Shown piece after piece: positions 5,481-13,253 of a stretch of 13,792 nucleotides of DNA. The position numbers were made by a program, and so were the translations under genes. The stretch lies in NCBI GenBank assembly GCA_964395765.1, contig CAYNCU010000114.1:1-13792 (forward strand), in the 5' to 3' direction. Source of the DNA: DATDPY01 sp964395765 (GTDB lineage Bacteria; Bacteroidota; Bacteroidia; Cytophagales; Cyclobacteriaceae). Each line of letters opens with the position of its first letter. Position 1 is the stretch's first letter. The notes under the pieces were generated by a model. It was not told the origin of the DNA. It worked only from the letters and a program-made list of their open reading frames with translations, and did not search any database.

Positions 5481-7796
5481 TCATTGCGGGACAATGCCAG
5501 CAGCGTAAAAATCCGCGATCCTTGTATTCGTACCCCAGGCTTTATCAGGCCGGGGACCCATTTGCAAATCCAGTTCGCCACCGTGTATTAAGTCATTATG
5601 GGTAAACCAGGGTACATTCAGGGGCTTGCCGTTCAGCGTGGCCGACTGAATGTATTTATTTTGTGAAGAAACATTGAGCGCACGAAGGGTAAACGTTTTG
5701 TCACCGGGAAGATCGATCACTGCCTTCTCAAACTCGGGGCTTCCAATCACATATACCGGGTTGCCGGGACATACAGGATAAAAGCCCAGGGCTGAAAATA
5801 CATACCAGGATGACATGGCGCCACCGTCATCATCACCGGACATGCCCATGAGATCGTCCCGGAACCACGCTTCCATCAACTGGCGTACCCGCTTTTGCGT
5901 TTTCCAGGGAGCGCCCAGTAAGTCATATAAGTAAGGGATATGAAAAGAAGGTTCATTCCCCATGGTGAACAATCCGGTAAGTCCGGTGGCATCCGGCATA
6001 TTACCGAGGTACTGCCATTTGCTTTTGCCGGGAGGTTCATCAAAAAGTTGATCGAGCCTCCGGATCGCAGCCTGCCGGCCGCCCATGAGAGACGCCAGTC
6101 CGCCGATATCCTGTGGCACAAACCAGGTATAAACCCAGGCATTGCATTCGGCGAAATATTCCCTGCCCCCTATGCCGGCGGGGGATTTGGGATCGAAAGG
6201 TTCGACCCATTTGCCGTCGGCGGTTTTGGGCGACATAAAGCCGTTTTCAGGGTTGTAAACATTTTTGTAATTCTGTCCTCTTTTCGCAAACATTTTTTCA
6301 TCCTCCGATTTTCCCAGTGAGGCGGACAATCGGGAGAGTACCCAATCGTCATAGCTATGCTCGAGGGTAACAGCTACCGCCTGTCTTCCTTCAAAAGGAT
6401 GGACTTCCGGCTCCGTTTCTTTTTCTCCGGGCTTCTTTGCAGGAAAAAAACCTTTTTCAAGATAAACTTTATCAAGATCCGTCAAAGGACCTTCCCGCCA
6501 GGGCAGCATCGTCCCTTCCATGGCGTTTTTCCTGAGCCCTTCATAAGCTTCATTAATATCAAAATTTTTAATTCCTTTCAGCCAGGCGTCCGTGATGATT
6601 TCCGCCTGGTGGTGGCCGATCATGGCTCCCATATCGCCTGATAAGGTGGGAAAGGAAGGCATCCAGCCACTTTGCTGAAACATCAATATATATGAGTTGA
6701 TCATATCGGCTTCCTGTTCCGGGTGAAGGATGGTCCGAAGGGGATGCAGGGACCGGAAGGTATCCCAGCTCCAGTCGTCTACATAAAAATCATGGCCATG
6801 AATTTCATGCACCTTGTTATCATAAGCGCTGTAGTAATGGCCATCCTCGGTTATATCAATCATTCTTTCATAACACCTGTATAAGGCGGTATAAAAGAAC
6901 TGTTGTTCATCCTTTGTTCCGCCAGTCACTTTAATTCGTGACAATGCCTTGTTCCAATCTTCCCTGGCTGCATTTTTTATATCCGCGAAAGAACGGCTGG
7001 CAATTTCTTTCGATTCATTCTGCCGGGCCTGTTCGGCAGAAATGAAAGATATGCCGGTACGGATAATAATACTGCCATCCTTAGGCAGGTCATAACTTAG
7101 GATTATGCCGGATCCCTCACTTTCTTCGGAAACGGCCACAATTTTATCTCCCGCTCCGGTAAAGGGTTGCGTTTGTTGAGGAGCAGGTTCTGATACGGCA
7201 TAGAGAAACTGGGTTACTTTATCCAGGTGATCGTACCCCCTGATAATGGATGGGGTATCCATTTCGTATTTTCCGGAATGGGTGGACCTTAACACGATCC
7301 GTACTTTGCCACCCGCTTCAGAACGGAAATGATAGATCGCACCCCGTTTGGCTACTGTATATCCCGCCCATATTCCCGGGTCCTCGAGCAGAACGGAATA
7401 ATAATATGGCGTGGAGGTCTCAAAGTCATGATCGTAAGAGGAGGCAATGGAATCGGGGGCTATCGAATTCATATTAGTGGTGATCATCAGTGTCGAAAGT
7501 GGGTGACCACGGTGAGAAGGAATATTTACCGGGAAGGAGAAAATTCTTGAAGCAAGGTAATCGTCATTAATTCCTGGGGTTGTGTAAGGATAGATTCTCA
7601 CCATGCTGTTTGGGATTTGCACCGTAGGGTAGGTAGGAACCAACAGGTGACTGATCGCCCCGATCTTAAGATTTACCTTGTCAACAGGTTCCTGAAAATT
7701 GTGCTGTTTGTTATTATCATTTTCACAGGAAATAATAAAGAGGGAAAACAATGAAAATGTCAGGATGAAAAAATATTTAATGTACGACATAATCAT
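5481..7796 (-). CDS. GH92 family lipoprotein glycosidase (exo-alpha-mannosidase type)
   Basis: A 771-residue member of glycoside hydrolase family 92, calcium-dependent inverting exo-alpha-mannosidases that trim N-glycan or fungal mannan chains. A signal segment ends in F-I-I-S-C; lipidated C24 is followed by E-N-D, an acidic start that favours surface display (inference). An N-terminal beta-sandwich spans ~40-270 and an (alpha/alpha)6 barrel follows. Family motifs: F-Y-V-D-D-W-S-W-D-T-F-R, the G-H-H-Q-A-E-I-I-T-D-A-W-L-K-G-I segment, S-Y-D-D-W, general-acid candidate E550 in F-A-E-C-N-A-W, G-N-E-P-S-F-H-I-P-Y, and G-D-D-D-G-G-A-M-S-S-W (654-664) with the catalytic-base Asp cluster. The N-terminal V-N-L-K-I-G-A-I-S-H differs from the usual V-N-P-F-I-G-T-G, marking a divergent subgroup, so linkage specificity should not be assumed. 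M3 is an equally plausible start. It is last in the minus-strand sugar block, 200 bases after the oxidoreductase. Confidence 0.9.
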   Translation of the reverse strand: MIMSYIKYFFILTFSLFSLFIISCENDNNKQHNFQEPVDKVNLKIGAISHLLVPTYPTVQIPNSMVRIYPYTTPGINDDYLASRIFSFPVNIPSHRGHPLSTLMITTNMNSIAPDSIASSYDHDFETSTPYYYSVLLEDPGIWAGYTVAKRGAIYHFRSEAGGKVRIVLRSTHSGKYEMDTPSIIRGYDHLDKVTQFLYAVSEPAPQQTQPFTGAGDKIVAVSEESEGSGIILSYDLPKDGSIIIRTGISFISAEQARQNESKEIASRSFADIKNAAREDWNKALSRIKVTGGTKDEQQFFYTALYRCYERMIDITEDGHYYSAYDNKVHEIHGHDFYVDDWSWDTFRSLHPLRTILHPEQEADMINSYILMFQQSGWMPSFPTLSGDMGAMIGHHQAEIITDAWLKGIKNFDINEAYEGLRKNAMEGTMLPWREGPLTDLDKVYLEKGFFPAKKPGEKETEPEVHPFEGRQAVAVTLEHSYDDWVLSRLSASLGKSEDEKMFAKRGQNYKNVYNPENGFMSPKTADGKWVEPFDPKSPAGIGGREYFAECNAWVYTWFVPQDIGGLASLMGGRQAAIRRLDQLFDEPPGKSKWQYLGNMPDATGLTGLFTMGNEPSFHIPYLYDLLGAPWKTQKRVRQLMEAWFRDDLMGMSGDDDGGAMSSWYVFSALGFYPVCPGNPVYVIGSPEFEKAVIDLPGDKTFTLRALNVSSQNKYIQSATLNGKPLNVPWFTHNDLIHGGELDLQMGPRPDKAWGTNTRIADFYAAGIVPQ

Positions 7797-7850
7797 AGGA
7801 GTTAAATTGGCCCATAATTTAATTAATTATAAACGAGCTGAAAAATAATT

Positions 7851-7880
7851 GCCACAAAGACCCTATGACGTCAAGTTTCC
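7851..7880. repeat. Degenerate half-copy of a CACAAAGAC-type intergenic repeat
   Basis: GCCACAAAGACCCTATGACG followed by TCAAGTTTCC looks like one arm of the CACAAAGACACNAAGACACCAAG family, related in style to the element at 5371-5463. No second arm is visible within the 200-base spacer between the GH92 and oxidoreductase genes. The rest of this spacer is AT-rich, and I see no further structure in it apart from what would be the GH92 leader. Confidence 0.3.
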
Positions 7881-7996
7881 AAAGGAAAATTTAGCCGATA
7901 TGAAAATAATCAAATTACCTGTTTATGAATTGAAAAATTAATAAAAACCTTAGTGTGACATTGTCTACTTATACATTTGTTGTGGTTATTTTCACT

Positions 7997-9046
7997 TTAT
8001 AAAGAAAATTCAACTGCTTTTCTTTCTGTGGCACTCTGATACGCCAGTTCAATAATCCTTATATTGATTAACGCGTCTTCCGGGGATACCGGAACAGCTT
8101 TCCCTTCCCGGATAGAGGCATAGATCCCGTCATAATATTTCAGATAGTTACCGGCTTCTGTTTTGATCTTCTGCTTTATATATTTTCCACCCGTTTCGGT
8201 TTCCAAAACACCCCTGAATCGTTCCGCTTCTTCACCCCATTCCGGAGTTCCCGGGACGCCTCCCTTTTTCATGGCATCTTCCTGGGGATCGAGCCCGTAT
8301 TTGATAAAGGAGCCGAGGGTACCATGTAAGACAAATCGCGGGTTCGGCGACCGGACCAGGTAGGAAGAATGTAATCGCACCTTAATATTACTGTAGTATA
8401 AAATGATCTCAAAATAATCATCCACGGTGGAATTATCGCGGATCTTCCTGATATCGGCAAAAACAGCCTCCGGTTTCCCGAAAAATACAATCGCCTGGTC
8501 GATGAGGTGCGGACCGAGATTATATAAAAGACCGGAACCGGGGCCCGTTGCCTCTTTCCAGGTGTTGGGTTGAATAAAATTTTTATACCGGTCGAAACAG
8601 GACTCATATTCCACCAGCCGGCCAAGCCGGCCTTCCTCAATAATTTTTTTCACCGTCAGGAAATCACTGTCCCACCGGCGGTTTTGAAAAACGGAAAGGG
8701 TCTTTCTGTTTTTTTCAGCCAATTCAATCAGCTTCCTGCCTTCATCGATTGTATTGGTAAACGGTTTTTCCACGATCGTGTGTTTGCCGGCTTCGAGAGC
8801 TCGCCTGGAAAAATCGAAATGGGTTTCATTGACGGTCGTCACGATAACAAGTTCAAGGGCAGGATCATTGAAAACGCTTTCTACTGAATTCACGACTTCA
8901 ACTCCCGGGTAATCCTCAGCAGCCTCCGTCCCATGACGCTGAACAATTTTTTTAATTTCAAATCCCCCATGGGCATTAAGCAAAGGAGCATGAAAAACTT
9001 TTCCGGATACGCCATAGGACAGGATGGCTGTTTTAATGGGATCCAT
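7997..9046 (-). CDS. Gfo/Idh/MocA family NAD(P)-dependent oxidoreductase (YdgJ/IolW-like)
   Basis: A 349-residue cytoplasmic oxidoreductase, full length for the family, with no signal peptide. It most resembles E. coli YdgJ and B. subtilis IolW/YvaA (scyllo-inositol 2-dehydrogenase, NADP-dependent). Shared features are a G-x-x-G-K-V-F-H-A-P-L nucleotide-binding loop (~12-22), V-E-K-P-F with catalytic K94, F-Q-N-R-R-W-D-S-D-F-L-T (~120-131) and K-Y-G-L-D-P-Q-E-D. The C-terminal alpha/beta domain begins after ~125. The family triad is Lys-Asp-His; here H180 is kept in L-G-P-H-L-I-D, but the Asp four residues earlier is Asn (N176, codon AAT). Activity may be altered, or the role may be taken elsewhere. 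Placed within a glycosidase block, it probably oxidises or reduces a released sugar or cyclitol, but the substrate is unknown. It has its own 200-base leader with a promoter-like element at 9066-9081. Confidence 0.88.
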   Translation of the reverse strand: MDPIKTAILSYGVSGKVFHAPLLNAHGGFEIKKIVQRHGTEAAEDYPGVEVVNSVESVFNDPALELVIVTTVNETHFDFSRRALEAGKHTIVEKPFTNTIDEGRKLIELAEKNRKTLSVFQNRRWDSDFLTVKKIIEEGRLGRLVEYESCFDRYKNFIQPNTWKEATGPGSGLLYNLGPHLIDQAIVFFGKPEAVFADIRKIRDNSTVDDYFEIILYYSNIKVRLHSSYLVRSPNPRFVLHGTLGSFIKYGLDPQEDAMKKGGVPGTPEWGEEAERFRGVLETETGGKYIKQKIKTEAGNYLKYYDGIYASIREGKAVPVSPEDALINIRIIELAYQSATERKAVEFSL

Positions 9047-9065
9047 GGTTCGATGGTTAATATTC

Positions 9066-9081
9066 TATATTTTCAAATATA
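9066..9081 (-). promoter_or_regulatory. Candidate promoter/operator of the oxidoreductase gene
   Basis: A perfect 7-2-7 inverted repeat (TATATTT, two bases, AAATATA) ends 19 bases before the start codon at 9046. On the minus strand TATATTTG (9081-9074) matches the Bacteroidota -7 consensus TAnnTTTG exactly, at a suitable distance from the ATG. The -33 TTG is not evident at normal spacing. The palindrome could be an operator overlapping the promoter, but an AT-only palindrome can also occur by chance. Confidence 0.4.
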
Positions 9082-9182
9082 TGGAAAGGATTTCCCATTT
9101 ACCATTTTGTGCTAGCGGAGAAATAATTTTTTTTAAGATTTTTAAAAGATATTTTGTAGATAGGGGATGGAAGATTGAAGTT

Positions 9183-9238
9183 CCAATTAACCAATTAACC
9201 AATTAACCAATTAACCAATTAACCAATTAACCAATTAC
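9183..9238. repeat. 8-base tandem repeat array (CCAATTAA)n
   Basis: Six perfect head-to-tail copies of CCAATTAA (9183-9230) are followed by a seventh ending in C (9231-9238). It lies 8 bases beyond the stop of the DUF6807 gene and ~137 bases upstream of the oxidoreductase start. The unit is not a multiple of three and is non-coding. Such arrays change copy number by slippage. Because this one sits in the spacer that separates two genes of one transcription direction, copy number could affect read-through or promoter context (inference). Confidence 0.9.
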
Positions 9239-9246
9239 CCAACGAA

Positions 9247-10389
9247 TTACTCGACGAAATTCCTGAACATTTTTTCCACTTGTATCTTATCCGGCTTATA
9301 ACCGTTAATGATCGCGATACGGTAGTGAAAGCTTACCGAATCCCCAGGGGCAAGAAAATAATTCAGGCTTTCCTTTCCGTCGGTAAATGTATTGGATCCA
9401 AAGGGGTTGACAGCAAATAAGCCATAACCGCGGGCGTGCCAGTGGGCCGGATAATTCGGATTTCCTGGATGATCGAACATAATGATGGAAACCGGTTCGC
9501 CTTTAATTTCGGATGACAACATAACCCAGCGGGCCCGTTTTCCCCATACGGCATCTCCCGTTAATCCTTCACTGTTTTCATAGAGACCATGACAGCCAGC
9601 CTTATAGTCTGCGGGTTCCTTAACACGCCGAAGGTTTTCATCCAGGTAAAAGCGGGAATCATCGGAAGGCTGTTCCATTTCACGGGCCACCCTCATGGCA
9701 TACATTCCTTCCTTGGTATCCTGGAACCGGACTCCCGTTTCTCTTGCCGTGAGCGTTGTTGCACGATCAATGATCCTGGCGTCCGAATCGGCGGTAAAAA
9801 TAAAGGTGGTATGCTCATCCAGCAATACCCTGCCGTCGGGCCGGTTCCATGTACAGGTCACTTCAAGAACGCCTTTATCATTCCCCGATTTAATCTGTTC
9901 AAAGGATTGTTGTTCGATCGTACCGTAATGCATCTTCCTGTCTTCGGGCACACTGTCGGTATTGCTCCAGAAATCGAGTCCGTTCACATCTCCGTGAGTA
10001 AAGGAAATGCCGTAATGATGGGGATGGTCTACCGGTTCAAAAGGGCGGGGAGCCAGGGGGTAACCGCGGGTAACGGTTTTGCCGGAAGCCGTGATCACGG
10101 GGAAAAGAACCGGTTTTTTTAAATGTTCATCATAACAATAAGCAGTGAATAATTTACCGTCAACATACAACTCCACCTTTTTTAAATTTTTCTCAGGCTT
10201 GAATTCAAAACGGTGGCTGTTGTCGGCTGGTTTAAAGGGCATGGCCGACAGATCTTTATAGGAATATTTCGACTGGAAAAACATTCCTGCCCAGATCACT
10301 GCCAGGAACAGGATGAAACCCATTTCAATCCATCGCCGGGCATTCCGGCGCCGGATCTTTCTTTCGTACGGAGTTAAAAACCGGATCAT
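9247..10389 (-). CDS. DUF6807 (PmoA-like) family protein, membrane-anchored
   Basis: A 380-residue protein of a family with no established enzymatic role that is often found next to carbohydrate genes. The N-terminus is strongly basic (residues 10-19, R/K-rich) followed by one hydrophobic segment at ~23-38 without a clear cleavage site, so it is probably anchored in the inner membrane with the body in the periplasm. The beta-rich body carries the family signature Y-P-L-A-P-R-P-F-E-P-V-D-H-P-H-H-Y-G (H-P-H-H at 122-125), then G-L-D-F-W, and ends with F-A-V-N-P-F-G and F-H-Y-R-I. The clustered histidines suggest a metal or sugar site (inference). Its start lies 3 bases after the GH30 stop, so the two are almost certainly one transcript and translationally coupled. 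Some databases label the family methane oxygenase PmoA; that label is misleading, since no methane monooxygenase subunits are near. Confidence 0.85.
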   Translation of the reverse strand: MIRFLTPYERKIRRRNARRWIEMGFILFLAVIWAGMFFQSKYSYKDLSAMPFKPADNSHRFEFKPEKNLKKVELYVDGKLFTAYCYDEHLKKPVLFPVITASGKTVTRGYPLAPRPFEPVDHPHHYGISFTHGDVNGLDFWSNTDSVPEDRKMHYGTIEQQSFEQIKSGNDKGVLEVTCTWNRPDGRVLLDEHTTFIFTADSDARIIDRATTLTARETGVRFQDTKEGMYAMRVAREMEQPSDDSRFYLDENLRRVKEPADYKAGCHGLYENSEGLTGDAVWGKRARWVMLSSEIKGEPVSIIMFDHPGNPNYPAHWHARGYGLFAVNPFGSNTFTDGKESLNYFLAPGDSVSFHYRIAIINGYKPDKIQVEKMFRNFVE

Positions 10390-10392
10390 ATA

Positions 10393-11832
10393 TCAGACTT
10401 GGTTTTTATTTTGGTAAACAAAGGTATTGAAGGATTCCGGAGGAAGATCAGCTTTGAAATTTCCCACGGGTGTATTCACCACCACTTCGCTATGGTTTTG
10501 CCCGGAATTATAAATGACGACCACCACGGTTCCGTCGGGGTTCTTAAAAGCAAGCACATCCTTAATCGAACCCTGGGTGGTCAGCCAGCGCGCCCCGGGT
10601 TCCACGAAATGGGAAATGTGGCGGAAAAGATAATACTCGGGGTTAAGGGTTATTTTTCCCGTGTTCCTGTTAATGGAAACCAGGGAGTTCTGCCGCCAGC
10701 CCCACTGGCTTTTCCCGGTTTCATCGAGGATCATATTCCAGTACATATAGGCATTGGCACCGCTTGAAAAATATTTTTTAATCAGGCTGAAAGTATATTC
10801 GGCCGCCTTCCAGTCATTGGAACCGTCGCCGCATTCTGATTCCGTTTCCATAAGGGAAACATCAGGATATTCATCATGAGCCGGCTCCATGGCGTCTTTC
10901 CCGGCCCATTGGAAACCCATGCCTTTGATGTACTTCGAAGCCTCGGGATCCTCCATAACCGTATCAATATTTTCTATTGAGGGTCGTTCAATAGTCCCGT
11001 ACCATAATTCGGCATCCGGAACTTGCTTAACCATCAGGGGTCCCAGGTACTGGCCGATAAAAGTGGCCAGGTCCGAAGCCTTCCACACACAACTTGGAAA
11101 TACCTGGCAGGAGTTGGGCTCATTCTGTACATGGATTGCATAGACAGGAATTCCCTCCCTGCGGTATGACTGTATGAATTTTACAAGATAATGAGCATAA
11201 GCATTCAGGTAGGCGGGTTGCATAATAAATTCAGTAAGCCCTTCCCGGCCTTCCCGGTCCTTGCTTTTTATATCATTATTATCGGCCATTTTACAGGCAT
11301 AACTTCCGTTGGTCTTCATCCAGGCCGGTGGACTCCAGGGCGATGCCCAGATCTTTAGACCGGACTCATGCGACAAGGCCATTCGTATATATGGAATCAA
11401 CCTTTCACTGTCCCGTTGAAGAGAAAAATATTTCATATCAAAGTCGCCTGCTGAATCATCCAGTGAATACCAGTTCATGGCATAATCATTGGCTCCGACA
11501 GGCATCCGGCAGATATTGAATTTCAATTGAGAGTGAGGTCCGAAAAACAGGCCGATGACTGAATCTCTTACTGCGGAATCCAGTACGGAAAGCGCATCCC
11601 ATCCCAGTTCGTTAAAACAGCCGCCAAAACCGTTTATGATTTGTTGCGGGTTATTTTCCGCAATGGTGATCACATTCGTGGTTCCGGAGATTTCAGAAAA
11701 GCTTAGCGGGGGCTTTTTCACCCAGAATAAGGTATCATAGCTGGAAATCCATTGAATATTGTCTTCCGAAGTACATGCAAATACTGAAATCAGGAGGATA
11801 AAAAGCCCAGGGGTAAAGAAATTTTTATTCAT
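10393..11832 (-). CDS. GH30 family lipoprotein glycosidase
   Basis: A 479-residue retaining glycosidase of family GH30, which includes beta-glucosylceramidases, beta-1,6-glucanases and beta-xylosidases/xylanases. A signal segment ends in S-V-F-A-C; lipidated C20 is followed by T-S-E-D-N, an acidic start typical of surface-exposed Bacteroidota lipoproteins (inference). The (beta/alpha)8 barrel begins at I-I-N-G-F-G-G-C-F-N-E (~64-74) and includes W-A-S-P-W-S-P-P-A-W-M-K-T-N-G. The acid/base is E238 in V-Q-N-E-P-N-S and the nucleophile E331 in M-E-T-E-S-E-C-G. The C-terminal ~75 residues form the associated beta-sandwich (A-F-K-N-P-D-G-T-V-V-V-V-I-Y-N). Subfamily, hence linkage, cannot be fixed by eye; the glucosylceramidase/beta-1,6-glucanase side looks closer than the xylanases. 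It is first gene of the minus-strand block and divergent from the sigma factor gene, 111 bases away. Confidence 0.92.
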   Translation of the reverse strand: MNKNFFTPGLFILLISVFACTSEDNIQWISSYDTLFWVKKPPLSFSEISGTTNVITIAENNPQQIINGFGGCFNELGWDALSVLDSAVRDSVIGLFFGPHSQLKFNICRMPVGANDYAMNWYSLDDSAGDFDMKYFSLQRDSERLIPYIRMALSHESGLKIWASPWSPPAWMKTNGSYACKMADNNDIKSKDREGREGLTEFIMQPAYLNAYAHYLVKFIQSYRREGIPVYAIHVQNEPNSCQVFPSCVWKASDLATFIGQYLGPLMVKQVPDAELWYGTIERPSIENIDTVMEDPEASKYIKGMGFQWAGKDAMEPAHDEYPDVSLMETESECGDGSNDWKAAEYTFSLIKKYFSSGANAYMYWNMILDETGKSQWGWRQNSLVSINRNTGKITLNPEYYLFRHISHFVEPGARWLTTQGSIKDVLAFKNPDGTVVVVIYNSGQNHSEVVVNTPVGNFKADLPPESFNTFVYQNKNQV

Positions 11833-11895
11833 GCAGGATAAAAAGTGTATATCTACGTATAAAATTGAGGAATTTGACGCTTTTTATAAAGCCGT

Positions 11896-11922
11896 GCAAC
11901 CTTTTTTTTAAAATTTGCATCA
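11896..11922 (+). promoter_or_regulatory. Candidate ECF-type (autoregulated) promoter
   Basis: GCAACC (11896-11901) and GCATCA (11917-11922) are separated by 15 bases that include a run of eight T, and lie 22 bases before the sigma factor start. An AAC-type -35 with a T-rich spacer is what ECF sigma factors recognise, and placement before the sigma gene fits autoregulation. No housekeeping TAnnTTTG element is seen here. The exact boxes are inference. Confidence 0.45.
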
Positions 11923-11943
11923 TAACCACAGTTACTTCACCGA

Positions 11944-12522
11944 ATGAAGTTGAGCATCCGAAAATCATATACCCTTGATGAAATGATCAGGGGATGCAGA
12001 AAGGGGGATCCCAAAGCACAGCGGGAGCTTTATAATCGGCTTTCCCGCAGGATGCTGGGTATATGCGTACGGTATGTAACAGTAAGGGCCGAAGCGGAAG
12101 ATATCATGATCACAGGATTTATGAAAGTATTTGACCGTATCAGCCAATTTAAAGGAGAAGGAAGTTTTGAAGGTTGGATTATGAAAATTATGGTGAACGA
12201 ATCTTTAAGTTATATACGGAAAAACAAGGCCATGTGGGCGGAAGTCGATATCGACCATGCCTCAGCCCAGCCGGATACTACCTGGGCAGAAAGCCATTTG
12301 CATTCCGACGACCTGCTGAAGCTGGTTCAGGAATTACCGGCAGGGTACCGGACCGTATTTAACCTTTATGCGATCGAAGGATTTTCGCACAAGGAAATCG
12401 GAGAAATGCTGAATATTAATGAAAACACTTCCAAATCGCAACTCAGCAGGGCCCGTGCCCTGTTGCAATCAAGACTGATAGTACTGGAAAAGGAGAAAAT
12501 GACCGATGAAAACAAAGGATAA
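11944..12522 (+). CDS. ECF-type RNA polymerase sigma factor
   Basis: A 192-residue sigma-70 factor of the extracytoplasmic-function group, of normal length. Region 2 (~12-96) contains E-A-E-D-I-M-I-T-G-F-M-K-V-F-D (core binding and -10 contact) and G-S-F-E-G-W-I-M-K-I-M-V-N-E-S-L-S-Y-I-R-K. Region 4 (~120-180) contains L-P-A-G-Y-R-T-V-F-N-L-Y-A-I-E-G-F-S-H-K-E-I-G-E-M-L with the -35-recognising helix-turn-helix. No region 3 is present, as expected. The last 17 bases overlap the next gene, a putative membrane anti-sigma factor, so the pair is coupled. The likely role is to switch on envelope-stress or surface genes, including its own operon, when released. The usual region-2 D-V-x-Q is D-I-M-I here, a mild divergence. 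Confidence 0.93.
   Translation: MKLSIRKSYTLDEMIRGCRKGDPKAQRELYNRLSRRMLGICVRYVTVRAEAEDIMITGFMKVFDRISQFKGEGSFEGWIMKIMVNESLSYIRKNKAMWAEVDIDHASAQPDTTWAESHLHSDDLLKLVQELPAGYRTVFNLYAIEGFSHKEIGEMLNINENTSKSQLSRARALLQSRLIVLEKEKMTDENKG
12488..12495 (+). promoter_or_regulatory. Shine-Dalgarno for the putative anti-sigma gene
   Basis: AAAAGGAG within the 3' end of the sigma factor gene, 10 bases before the ATG at 12506, supports that start and the overlapping gene arrangement. Confidence 0.45.
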
Positions 12523-13243
12523 TAAAATTGACAGCCTCTTCCGGGATAAGCTGGCAGACCTGTCCTATGAACCTTCCTTTGAAGCAGGGGGAAAAATGGA
12601 AGATTTTATTTCCAGGCGTAGAAACAGGATGATTTATAAACGCCTGGCCATCGCAGCAGGGATTGCCATTGTACTTTCAAGCGGTTATTTACTGACCCGA
12701 TCAATAAATACGATAAAGCACATTTCCCTGGCCGATACAGAATCCACGATGATAAACGGGGAAAATAATGCTTACTTATCGGCTATTAACCCACCTGCGC
12801 CGGCCACTATGTTAAAGAAAAACAGGACGGATATAAAGATCAGAACGGCCGGCGGGAAAATAACCAAGGAATCCCGGGTTGCCTCCGATAAAGTGCCTTT
12901 TATGAATAATGAAACCCGCACTCCTGTTGAATCAGCCGGGATAAAGGATATAAAACTGATGGATAACCGGACACTGGCTGTAAATCGCGGCCTACATATA
13001 AATATGCCCCTGCCCGTTGCGGACCTGCATGAATCCAAACCTGAAATGAATAGACAGGCTCCGGTTACGATAGAATATATAAGTAATGACAAAAACGTAA
13101 AGAATAACAAAGTAACTGATCTTCTGACAAAGGCGAAGGAGCTGGGAAAGGATGTTAACCTGGGTGAAATCCGGGACCTGAAAGATCAGTTGTTTGCGCT
13201 CGATTTTATTAAAACGAAAAAGGATAACGGAAACTCTAAATAA
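12506..13243 (+). CDS. Putative single-pass membrane anti-sigma factor
   Basis: A 245-residue protein with no recognisable catalytic domain. A short cytoplasmic N-terminus (1-45) contains F-R-D-K-L-A-D-L-S-Y-E-P-S-F-E, a pattern often seen at the start of Bacteroidota anti-sigma partners. It is followed by a basic stretch (R37-R41) and one transmembrane helix (~47-63), leaving a ~180-residue, polar, low-complexity periplasmic part. The last ~35 residues (L-L-T-K-A-K-E-L-G-K onward) look helical and could contact the next gene product. The cytoplasmic part is short and has no HxxxCxxC zinc motif, so it is not a classical ZAS anti-sigma. The assignment rests on gene order, 17-base overlap with the sigma gene, and topology; it is inference. 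Confidence 0.65.
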   Translation: MKTKDNKIDSLFRDKLADLSYEPSFEAGGKMEDFISRRRNRMIYKRLAIAAGIAIVLSSGYLLTRSINTIKHISLADTESTMINGENNAYLSAINPPAPATMLKKNRTDIKIRTAGGKITKESRVASDKVPFMNNETRTPVESAGIKDIKLMDNRTLAVNRGLHINMPLPVADLHESKPEMNRQAPVTIEYISNDKNVKNNKVTDLLTKAKELGKDVNLGEIRDLKDQLFALDFIKTKKDNGNSK

Positions 13244-13253
13244 GACAACAACA

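Noticed and set aside
9183..9238. Possible CRISPR-like array
   Set aside because: The 8-base units are directly adjacent with no spacers; it is a simple tandem repeat.
9247..10389. Annotation as methane oxygenase PmoA
   Set aside because: Only a family label; there are no PmoB/PmoC neighbours, and the protein has one membrane segment and the DUF6807 signature.
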